This document shows, piece after piece, positions 32,903 through 44,588 of a stretch of DNA of 64,000 bases. This stretch comes from Bipolaris cookei (Eukaryota > Ascomycota > Dothideomycetes > Pleosporales > Pleosporaceae). A program made the position numbers and the translations under genes. The notes beneath the pieces are model-generated. The model did not search any database. It saw nothing but the letters and a program-made list of their open reading frames with translations, and had not been told where the DNA came from. The stretch spans positions 248,001-312,000 of the forward strand of contig NRSV01000032.1 in assembly GCA_002286855.1 (NCBI GenBank), written 5' to 3'. The stretch's first letter is position 1. Each line of letters begins with the position of its first letter.

Positions 32903-35900
32903 ATGGCCACGCCTGCACGCGACCCCGTACTTCTGAAACCGTCGAAAAATGATATACCACCACTCCATCGCGTAGGCATGCTGGAACTTTTGCACAAAGA
33001 CACTCGCCCTACCTTTGTGATTGATACGAGACCAGAGGATGCCGACTGTCTGAATGGATATGTATTGGATTATTGGAATCCGGCCATGGCCACTGCAGAT
33101 CCTGGAGGCCTGTTGCGACACCTAGGCCGCAAAGGCATTGCACAAAACGCACATGAGGAAGGCTACCTGCCATTTACTCCATTTCAAAAATGGTGCCAGG
33201 AGCAAGACGCGCCAAAGGCGTCGTTTCCGTACCATGGGTTGGACTGGACAAAGGTTCTGGTCGCTAGTCGTTGGAATGTCATCAGCGGTGTCTGTATTAG
33301 TATGCGCGCGAACAGCAGTAACTCCAACACAAAGGCTCCTACAAAAGAAATTTACAACACAAAGCCATCGCATTTTGACTGGACAGACGAGGAAATATCT
33401 CCAAACCGACTGTCTCCTCATGCAGCATGGGCGCGCAGTATCGATTGGTCCTCTACCCCTCTGGGCCCAATGCGCTCCTGGTCGTCTGAACTGCGTAGCT
33501 TCTGCAACTTGGTCATGATGGACCCGCAACCCGCAGTGATATTCTATGGGCCAGATCTCATCATGATATACAACGAAGCTGAGATTGGGCTTCTAGGAGG
33601 CTTCCATCCATGCATGGGAGACAGTGCGCGTGTTGCACTTGCCTCAGTCTGGGGCGAGTACTTTGAACCAATCATCGAAAAGAATCTGGCGGGAGAGACA
33701 GTTCAGAAGATCAATACTGCGATCCACATGGTGCGCAATGGATACATGGAAGAAACGTACTTTTCATTAAAGTTCATCCCAATATTGGACTCGACAGGTG
33801 CTACCGTTGGCCATTACGAACCTTTGGTGGAAACAGCACGTTAAACCCCCTGCCCCTATACTCTACAGATATTTCGTGCTTCTTGCGGCCTCCCTAGGAT
33901 TCTTGAAGAAGCAGCTCTTCCCTGGACTCATCCGAGACCACTACTTTAGATCTAGAAGACTGTGACCAAGAAATCAGGCTTTGCCCTAACTCTTTTGGAC
34001 AGAAGCGAACAGATATGGCCATTTCTCTTACCCTTCTATAAATTTACTAATGCCCACATAGACTGAAGAAGTGGTTGCGCAAAGACGCTCGCGTACACTG
34101 CTTGAATTGAGTGAAGAAATTCCAACCGCACGAAACTCTGATACCTACTGGAATGTTGCTACCGAATTTTTATCACGGAACGATAAGGACATGCCTTTCG
34201 TTCTTCTGTACTCTGCCGAGGCTGATACCAGCGGCTCTACATCAAGTAGGACTCGATTTTCCGACAACAATCAACAGCATTGCAAACTTCGTGGCTCCTT
34301 TGGACTCCCTAAAGGATCGCCAGCCGGCCCAGAACACTTGGATTTTCAGCAGGACCATGGATTCACACCATATTTCCGGCAGGCTCTTACAGCTCGAAAA
34401 CCAATCATCATACACTTTGACCAAGATTCAGTCGCTGCAGAACTTGTTCATGGTGTCGAATGGCAGGGGTTTGGAGATCCTTGTAAAGCAGCGGCTATCT
34501 GTCCCTTGAACCCAACTTCTTCGCGAGATAACATCCTTGGCTTCTTGGTCATGGCGTTAAATCCCCGTAGGCCCTTCAATGATACCTGTTATCAGTTTAT
34601 CTTGGTTGCTAGTCGCTTACTTTCCACGTCTCTCACATCAATCTTACTTCATGAAGAGGACATTGGGCGTCGGGAACAAACGATAGCCACCGCCGAAGCG
34701 ATGAAGTATCAGCTCAGACAGCAACTGACACAATCCCAGCTGGAATCGGAGCGTAATTTGTCCAAGTTTAGGCGTTTTGCAGAGCGTGCTGATGTTGGTA
34801 TTTTTCTCGTGGATATGGATGGAGTTTATTCGTATAGAAACGAGGCCTGGTTTGAGATGTTGAGCCCAAAGAATCGCGATATCAGTCTTGAAGAAGCGTG
34901 GGACGAGATAGTAGATGACGACTTTATTGATCTAGGACATGCTAAATTCAAGCAACTCATGGAGACCAAAGAGCACCAGTAAGATGCCCGTTTTCCTGTG
35001 TTAATGTCTAGCTCATATCGATTAGGTCTTTCGAACTGCGCCTCAAGAAGACATGGAATGCGCCAAGCCAGAGTCTCGATGATTCAATGTCCGAAGAACA
35101 GCCTATGTGGGTCCTGACATCAATTTTTTCCAGAGCTTAACGACGATGGCGCAGTGATTGAGTTGATTGGTTGTTGTACGGATATTAGGTATTGGAGTCC
35201 CTAGCGCGATTTCTACAAGGATGCTTACAACTGCTAGTCAACAGAAGTGGAGTGAGAAGCTCCAAGCTACCCAGGCAGAGAGAGCTCGAGAATCTAAACG
35301 GTACTTCTACACTTGCTTAATGATAGTTCTATTCTGAGTGAATGTTTACAGGAGCTTGGAGAACTTTATTGACACTACTTCGTAAGTCTAAAAGGTGTGG
35401 CTATCTTATAGAAATGTGTATCATCTGACTTCAACCTAGACATGAGATGCGCAACCCTCTCTCCGCAATTGTTCAATGCGCCGACGTACGTAGGGATGTT
35501 GTGTGAAGCCCGCAAATATGCTGATTGCAACATGTAGAGCATCATATCCACTCATAGGTCTTTTGGCGAGTCACCAGACTATCAAAAAGTCTACCGAAAC
35601 ATCTTGGAAACTACCATCGACGCCGCCGAAACCATTGTTCAATGCTCCAAGCATATGAAAACCATTGTTGATGGTATGTAGTAGTCTCATATACAATATT
35701 CCCAACCTGCTAGTGTGGCTGACTCTTCTAGATGTGCTCACCATATCCAAACTTGATTCTGGTTTGTTCGTAATGACGCCTGTCGATGTGCAACTCGAGT
35801 CCATTGCTAGAGATGCAGTCAAGATGTTTGAGGGTGAAGCAAAGTCAGCCGGCGTAGATTTGCGATTCCTGGTTGAAGATTCTTGCAAGAACAGCAACAT

Positions 35901-37082
35901 TCAAATGGTTTCCCTCGATCCAACACGAGTCTTGCAGATACTTATCGTAAGTTGTTGCCAAGTAATAAATAAGCAGTGGCTAACTGTGAAGAATCTCATT
36001 ACCAATGCAATCAAATTCACGCGATTAGAACCCATACGGAAAATATGTGTCAGTCTAGGTATAATTTTCGAGCGTCCGACCCATAGTGAGCACGGCAAAG
36101 TGCCATTTTCGCGTACGTCGGAAGCTTCAGAGGCGCAGACACTGCAGGCAGATTGGGAAAAGGGTGATATTGTAGGTTTTGTCGTATTTTGGTTTGGTTT
36201 CTTCCCTAAAATAAACAGGTTTACATTGTATTCTCTGTGCAAGATACTGGCCGTGGGCTGAGTGACGAAGAACACCAACTCCTCTTCACCCGCTTCTCTC
36301 AAGCATCGCCACGCACACATATCGATTATGGTAAGTCATGGATTTGACAATTAGCTTCCCCCTGCTAAAACGTCTTAGGTGGGTCTGGTCTTGGCCTTTT
36401 CATCTCACGGAGACTATCCGAAATGCATGGCGGCGCAATCGGCTTCGCCTCTAAACCAAGTGTCGGCAGCACATTCTCCTTCTACGTAAAGAGCCGCAAG
36501 AGTGACATCCGTGCCAATTACAGCCGAAGCGAAAGCGACGCTGCAGTCAGCGTGAGCATACGCGCCCAAGAAACATTACTATCCAGCCGAAATCGTAACG
36601 AAGCCACCAAAAATACCGATTCTCGCAGCACCAAGGCCGTACCAACAGACACTCCGAACAAGGACCTTCACGTCTTGATTGTTGAAGATAACCTTGTCAA
36701 TCAACGTGTCCTCGCTAAACAACTTCGCAACACGGGCATGCACATCACAGTTGCGAATCACGGCGGAGAAGCCATCGATCATCTCCACACAACCAGCTAC
36801 TGTGTCTCTGATGGGTCTGGCAAGCCTCTTTCGCTCATCTTGATGGACTGGGAAATGCCTGTCATGGACGGTCTAACCTGCGTTCGCAATATTCGTGAAC
36901 TGCAGAGCAAAGGCGTCGTAATGGCTCATGTACCAATCATTGCGGTGACGGCGAATGTGCGGAGTGAGCAGGTCGAGGTTGCATTGAAGGCGGGCATGGA
37001 CAATGTTATAAGCAAGCCGTTTAGAATACCAGAGCTTTGTGCTTGTATACAGAAGACGCTTAGAGCTACAGCAAGTGCATGA
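32903..37082 (+). CDS. Hybrid sensor histidine kinase with receiver domain
   Basis: Fungal two-component sensor: autophosphorylates on His and passes phosphate to its own receiver Asp, then to a phosphotransfer protein. About eleven exons: 32903-33835, 34062-34978, 35026-35188, 35238-35300, 35352-35381, 35440-35485, 35538-35673, 35732-35946, 35992-36171, 36219-36330 and 36379-37082. N-terminal PAS/GAF-like sensor regions (PQPAVIFYGPDLIMIYNEAE; AERADVGIFLVDMDGVYSYR). H box TTSHEMRNPLSAI, N box NLITNAIKFT, G1 DTGRGL, G2 GSGLGLFIS. Receiver: LHVLIVEDNLVNQ, phospho-Asp in LILMDWEMPVMDG, AVTAN and SKPF. No membrane segment seen. Oddities: exon 3 needs a -1 correction at T6 (35124-35129) to read ELNDDGAVIELIGCCTDIS, and intron 1 fits best with a GC donor at 33836. 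The kinase group cannot be assigned from sequence alone. Confidence 0.88.
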
Positions 37083-40000
37083 ATTTCTTTTAATTAAATT
37101 CGTAGTGCTGCATTAGGAAAAAAGTTTGGTTGTGAAGATTTCTATATTCCTATTTCTCTAGTTCCAAAAAAGACAAAAACATACAACAGCGGGGATTCGC
37201 CAGTGGTCACCCATCTGACTATTAGCCCGCCGGTCAAAGACTTAACATGTGGAGAACGAACGGGATTCAATGATGTAAGTTGCCGATGGTTGTACGTGAA
37301 AGACCTTTGTCGATGGGTAGTACAAATGTTGGACTGATGGGTTTTTGATGTTGTGTTATGGGATAACAATGTGCGCGCTTTTGTGTGTAGTTGAAGAGAT
37401 GAAAACGTAATATTATAATTCCAGACAATTCTCGTATCGCGTTTGGTTTCACTTTCAGATGATATGTGGTGTTAGATGCGTGTCTACTTTCTCCGTCCTC
37501 TTGACGTTATAATTTACCCAAAACAGTAACCTTCGTATTATCGCAACCGATGTAATCCAGGTATCAAACCCATTCACGTAAATTCTAAAAAAAAATATTC
37601 TCGGCTTTCAATACCGAACAATCACGTTTCCCCCTCCGCCCATGACACAACCCTCGATCGTCGTTTGTTCTGAAACGCGGATTTGTGACGACCAAGACCC
37701 AGAATCACGTCACTTGTCGTCATGTCCTCGCATGTCCTACCGCATGTCCTACCGCATGTTCTACCGCATGCAAAACCTTGTTGTAACTTCCTTGTCTTCT
37801 CAAAGAAAAAAAACAGGGAACTACTGTATGTGCAGCTTATTTTTTTCTTGTCCCGCGTGCAAAAAAAGCGCTAGGTTACCCCATGTTTTTGCACTGCAGA
37901 TGTGACCTTGGACCAGCCCTGTTGTAAGTTGAGAGAGAGAAAGGGCTTGGCAAAAACCCTGCATTGCACCCACACCCTCATGATTACAACGGCATGAGGA
38001 TATAAGCACATGCCTAGGTTTATGTAGACAGGTGAACGCTGCTTTCGGTCAGATTTGTGCCGAAATTTACTCTTCTAAGGAAAAAGCTTTACCGTACATA
38101 CATATATACGTACTAGGGAACTCACGCGACTTACGGTCCATGGCGGCATTTTTGTCGTCGGATTGCTTCCGCTCCCGACCTCTCCGCCTAAATCGCGAGT
38201 TGTGCTTATCATAGCGGCGAGCTGAAAAAAGTATGGACGGAGGGAGGCAAGGGTCTAGGCCGGGTCTCTCGTGTACGAGTAGTGTGGCGGTGGTCCCATG
38301 TTCGCTTGCACCTGGGAAGGAGGGAGAGCCCTGTGGCGTTGCTAGTCACGTTGGTTAGTCGACTTGAGTCGGACAACCCGCCCGTCCGCTTGTTACTCTA
38401 GGATGAAGGCTGTTAGGCTAGGAGACGACTCCGGCTTGCGCAGGGTCATTGCTGGCTATTCTTTCCCTCTATTCAAGCCACTAAACTAGGCCGCGCCCCA
38501 CGCATCATGCCATGGTCTGCATTTCAGGGTTGTAGGATGAGGGGGGGAGGCGGGCTCGGTGATGGCGTGCATTTAGTTAGTGTTGCTTGGGTTCGCCCCA
38601 GGGGCCTGGACTAGGACGCCTTGGTATGCACACAATTAGCAATAGTCCCAGGCTTTGTCCGCCACAGCGTCATTTGATCTTTGCTTCTGCAATGCAATCA
38701 TGGATGCCTCCACATGGCATGGCATCATAACTGCCTTGCTGTTGCGAACTAAGATATCGTCGCTTGTGGCTTCTCAGGCCACTGCCAGTGTGCGTCGCGC
38801 GACTGGCGTTGCAGGAGATGGGCGCACCTTTGCCTCGGCGTCACAAGCTATCGAGCCTTTGCGTTTCCCCGTTCAAGAGCCGAACTCTCGGTAGCAGTGT
38901 CGACCGATTGCTGCGTTCATCCCCCTCACTGTGGATCTTGGCGCCTCCGATTCTCTTGCACTGTCTGTTCGTCGGAGGTTTGATTGGGAGGGGTTCGGGG
39001 GGTGTGATACGCTTGGCCGGTACGTACGCGGTTGTACTTGGACGGCGTGCGGGGTACATGTTCATCGCATTCATATCGAAATATGCTGGGTACGAGAATC
39101 CCGGATCTGGTGTGCGTATTCAATTGGTATAGTTTTCATTCAACATTCAAGCAACTGTCTCCGCTGTCAAAAGTGTCCCTATCTTGAATTCTCCGCATAG
39201 AGTTCTGAATGTACTGGTGCTGGTAGTAGTGATGGCCAGTCAGCTGTACCTGAAAAGAAAATGAGCTATTCGCGTTAGCAAAACAACAGACATGTACTAG
39301 GAATTTGAAATCGATTGTGTGAGCATTGTGTGTAGCTACATACCAAAATGACGGTGGGTGTCACCATAACTAGCGGCCTGTGCGCTATTGCATCCTATAT
39401 TAGTAGACATAAGGATGCAGTCCAAACCTTACTTACATCGTAATCTTAATCTGTTTCGAGGTGAAATGCAGGGACTTTTAGTGAATTCGAAGCATCCAGA
39501 AGCAGATTTATAGTTTATGTCTATCAGAAGGTGTAAAATTATGCGAGTCCTAATTGAACAACACATCATGCATACACTAAGGCACTCATTTCACGAAGTT
39601 GTGCACTTGTCGATGCAAAAGGCCTTAACTAAATAAGAACAATCGATTAGGACTCACAATGCATGATTTAGTGGTATGCGGGAATGGGCATTGACTGAGC
39701 AATTCAACGGTTGTTCTGGCGGCCATTGGTATGTGAGGATAGAGTGTTACCATAGAGCTGTACTGGTAATAAAGCATTCAATAACTCAGCTCACTACATT
39801 CGTGTTATCAGCGCAGAAAATCTTCACGTCTGTTAATCTACACAAGTGCGTGTTGCATACCTCAAAATTTCCTATACCTCTCTCTATCACGTTGCAATAC
39901 TTAGACAGTGATGCAAATATCACTGAACATCAGTTTCCTTTCCTTTGGGAAGCCCAAAAAGTTCTCAACATTAGAAAAAAACCCCCAAATTCCTGGTCGC

Positions 40001-43000
40001 CATATATATCAATCTTGATACCGCTTTCATAAAATTAACTTCTGTCTCTACCAATGGGCCTCGATTGCAAGTCAAGTAATCAGTAGCCTTTTGACCCATG
40101 CGGTTATCAGCATATCACCTAAAATTTCTAGTTTCCTTCAAGCTCATTATAGGATACAGTTGACAGCTTCGGGACCGGTTGAGGTAGCTAAAGTCCACAC
40201 TACCCAGACTCGATCTATCTCTACTTTGTCTCAATCATACTATAGACATGGATATCAAGATATGGCATTCTCCTTTCCTATTATTTCTGGAAGTGTAAAA
40301 CCTCCTTGCTAAAAGTATGATGTAGCCTAGATCTGAGTTTCCTTGATATAGAAGTGCCTCCGCGGAGCTTTCGTGTTCTTCAGCCGCTCTAGAAACATCA
40401 ACTGCAGGAACGATTTCGGATAATAAACTATGCATCTTACATTAGCTTCCTCATGAAACGCTACATATCGTAGATTTTTTAACTTGCACTAATGCAGGGC
40501 AACATATCTCCCCACATGAACGGAAACTTTTGTAGGTAATCAGAACTAAAACCGTTCCTTCCTGCTTACCTATAGCCGTTCTGGCTTGCATGATACAGTC
40601 AACTCGAGATAAATTGTCGCTACTGCACTACTACACTACTGAAAATCTCTAGTAGCAATTAGACGGTTTCAGAGACCCTCCAAAGCCTATATTTGCTAGC
40701 ATATACAGATATATCTACCCACTTCCTCCCACCACTCCGGCTGTATTCAAGATATATTCTGTCTATATTAACAAAATAAAATAGCACATTGACGTCGTCA
40801 GTGCCGAACGAAAACGAGGATGCCAACGAACTAGGGCGACATGAAGCGTTCTGTTGTCGTGATTTATCTCCAATCCAATCACATCAGTAATGGAAAAACC
40901 GTCAGTCACCCTCTTTCAACAGGTTATCCAAGAGTGGTGCTATTTAGGAGACAACGCAATGAGTATAAATCTACAAAAGCGGATACAAGTACTTAGTGTT
41001 ACCTCTAAGGGCGCTAAACTCCTTACACCCGAAGACTAGTACCGACATGTCTTTCTTTATAGGCAGAAGTACTACGGGTACCGAAATGAGAATGAACAAA
41101 GAAGCTTTCGATGAAGAAAATATATAATTTAAATACAAAAGACAGCTATGGACGGCATATCCAAACGTTATCCAATACAGCCTACTTCATTACCTTCCTC
41201 GACAGCCCACACACTCCAGAAGCTCTTAGAAAAAGAAAAAGAAACAACCCACTGCCATTCTACTCTCGCAACATTTGCCCTTAATCTTGGCGTCTATACA
41301 CAGCATGTCTAACCAAAACTCTGGACCTCACCCAATAACGTAAAGACATGAGAAACGAGACACATGCCGAGACGCCTTCCCCCCCCCCCTGCATCCAACC
41401 AGACCATGTATTTCGCCTCATCTTTTCCCCTCCTCCACCCAAAGCAGACCGGAAAGACCGGGAACCAAGCCCAACCACTAGTCCACAACTACCAAAATGC
41501 AGAAAAGAAAGCACACACCCCAGCTATGCAAAAAAGCCACCACCCAACAGACATCTCACACCATCGCATCTCCTAAGCGCGATGATTCCGCCTATTCCCT
41601 AGCCCGCTCCCCGGCCCACTCCCAATCCATCCTACCATATAAGTACTTACTATGCACAATAATGATGGCGCGACGTCCCATAAGTGCGGTGAAGCTCATG
41701 CATCTAGACCACACGTCTTTGTCAACCGTGGTTTTGCGCATTATCGCCACGTCATGTTACATGTGTATGTGTACGCGTACAGCCACAAAAGAAGTAGCAT
41801 GACATGGAACATATGCGGCCCGAAGTATACTCGTCATAACAAGTACCGGTATAGTAGTAGAAAAGGGAAACATGTGGATACATAGACGGCTTCATGTGGC
41901 CGTGGGCGGGCAGGTATGGGTTATAGGCGTCATGGCTACCGACGTTTTGCTAGTAGATAGGTAAGGCGAACCGTGGTTTGGTGGAGCAACATAAGGCTCT
42001 AGATTTTTTGCTTCTTTTTGAACGCTGGTTCGCTCGGTGTTTGCGGGTGTGGCTGCGGTTTTTCCTTTTTGTTTCGTGTTCACCCTTGGCTCTCTTTACT
42101 CGCAGGCTTACCAGTGGTTGTGTCAGATTGATACTAGCGAAAGGGGGGATATATGCCTGGTTGTCCATTGCATGTATGTAAGCACAAAGTGGGTCAGACA
42201 ATATACACGTATTTTTCCATAGGCGACGGCGTATATGGGGATAGGAAAAAAGGGAGAAAGCAAGAGTCTTGTTTTTGCACTTTTTGGAAAAAGCTGACAT
42301 ATTCTGCGTACATGATTTGTGATATCCCGGTATGGTCAAGCAATGGGCCAAGCAAAGGATGTGGGGCTGTTGTACAAGCTGTCTCAAAGCGCATAGTGTG
42401 TCTATAATATTCGTGTTCCCTACTCTTCGTTATGCATACAAATGCAAAATTGGCTAGTAGATTTCAAAAAACATAACGGAGGCTTACAAGCAAGTTAAGA
42501 TCCCAACACCATTTCTCACGACCAGAAAGCACTCAATTTTATAACGTAAAAAAAAAACTCATCAATGGTACCCTCTAGTAAATTAATAGCACAAACAAGT
42601 TATACCAAGTAAGACCGTGAAAGCCGTCGTGCTCACACGACATTGCAAACATGTGAATGAGACCCAACGGGAGGGGTTGGATGAGCATTTCTCCGCGCAC
42701 CCAACTCTAGCATCATGAACTGCAACCACAACATGACATTGTAACATTACCACCTAAAAGCAATAAATAAATAAACCACCTTCTAAATCTAAACTTTGAA
42801 CAATCAGCCCTACGCATTGCGCAAACACAAACGAACTTTCCCTTCCCGCAGAAACCAAAAACTCCCCAATCGACCCGATCCATCCCTCCAACCTTGCCTC
42901 TCTACACAACTGCCGACCCGCGCCCATCTCGCCTGCACACACCGCACTCTGCACTTGCCCGCCCAGCCGCCTTTCCCACCACGCCCACTCAAATGAACTA

Positions 43001-44588
43001 CCCGAAAATCTCTCCCTTGGGCAAGCAGAAAAAAAAGAGAAGAAGAACTACCGTATGTACCCATTGACAACAGAAATATCTCATGAGTCAAGTAAGGAAA
43101 AGTGCAAGTAAGGATCTCCACAACTCGGAGCAACAAACGAACTACTCTCTTTTGCGCCACAGCCATAAGCAAACGTCCGCGCGCGTTCGCGCATGCGTAC
43201 TACTTACCATGTATCACCATCAACGAACATTGTGAATGTCCTCTCTATGCACTCACTCCCTTCCCAACTATCCACCATACAATACACATGAATATACGAT
43301 CCTACCCCTCCCCCCCCCGCCCCCCCAAAATCACACCCACCAGCCCAACCCAAATCCCAATCCCCCTTCCCCCTCGCCCACCCGCTCATGCATCTTACAC
43401 CCATCCATCGGCCCTTCTCACCCACCGACAAAAACCCACACCCAACAAGGTCCCTTACCCACCCAGAATACCGCCGGCCGGTGTACCCACGTACCACCCC
43501 CCCCCCCGCTTTCCTTCCTGCCATGTCGCTCACGACACGGAAAGGTGAAATATGGGCTAAGTGAAGTATGTGCGCGCCCGTTGCTTGGGGGCAATTGGAT
43601 TATGTATGGGGGTGTCAGCGGGCGGCGTTTGTGTGTTCAGCCTTACGGGGCGTGTGCTTGCGAGATTGCGGTTGTTTTGCAAGGGTGAGGGGGGTATGTG
43701 CCGTGGGAGCCGTGCGCTGCGCGCCGTGCGCACAGCGTATGTGAGGGATGTGTGGTGATGGTGGCGTGTATAGGCGAGTAAGAGGGGATGGCGGTGGGTG
43801 GTGATGAGGTGAGGTGAGATTTCTTAGTAGTAGTGATGTCGTGTGTGCGTGTGTGTGGTAGGATTGAGGGATCGAAGGGAGTGGAGAAAGAATGCAAGAG
43901 AAGAACTTTGGTGCGGCGTGGTAATATTCAAAAACATGATTGATATATCTAGGTTTTTTTATGCGCAAAATCACTTGTAGTGTTTGCCTGCTACTCTAGA
44001 AAAGAAACCAAAAAAACCCCGCCATGGGGGTGGATGGTTGAAAATACTAAGGTAGATGCCATCGATTAAGTGATAATTGTACAAGGGTATGTTGGTGATG
44101 GTAGATGAAGCCAAAATGCTATACAGACATATATGCCTGATGAGACAGACTAAGAGGGAATATAAGAAATTACACAGCATAGAGCCAGACGCTATTACGA
44201 GATAACTAGCCATTTTGAATGGGTTTAAAAAAAACCAAAGTCAATTTGTATAGCAAAAACACCTGTTAGTCCTCTTAACAGTATAGAGTATGGCCCAATT
44301 TTAAAAAATTCGAAAAGCCCATAAACGTACGCGGAGCCAAAGGATATATGCAGACCGTCAATAAGAAAAAAGTTACTGCGCAGTGCCAACCAAAGTCCAA
44401 GAATGCTCGAGTAGGAATAGTATCGCCTTCGCCAAGGGAAGAAGCGCCGAGGGGTATCGCATCCAAATCATCCACCATGAATGTCTCGTGTATGCTTGGT
44501 AATATCGTAGGAGAGTATAGCAAATTGGGAAAAGGTTACCTCGGGGGCGGTCTGAATCGCCTCCAAGATGGGTTGTTGGGAGGTGGAC
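37083..44588. other. 7.5-kb region without a recognised gene
   Basis: Downstream of both the kinase (+) and the WOPR gene (-). Frames up to about 120-145 residues occur, for example at 38764-39132, but none shows a family motif, splicing partner or clear codon bias. It contains a 12-bp tandem repeat near 37.7 kb and abrupt C-rich to G-rich strand switches (about 41.3-42.4 kb and 42.8-43.9 kb). It presumably includes the WOPR 3' untranslated region. Unannotated non-coding RNAs cannot be excluded. Confidence 0.55.
37729..37769. repeat. 12-bp tandem repeat, about 3.5 units
   Basis: CGCATGTCCTAC repeated in tandem, with one T/C variant in the third unit. Confidence 0.85.

Noticed and set aside
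38764..39132. 122-residue plus frame with hydrophobic stretches
   Set aside because: Competing frames of similar length overlap it on both strands and no conserved motif is visible.
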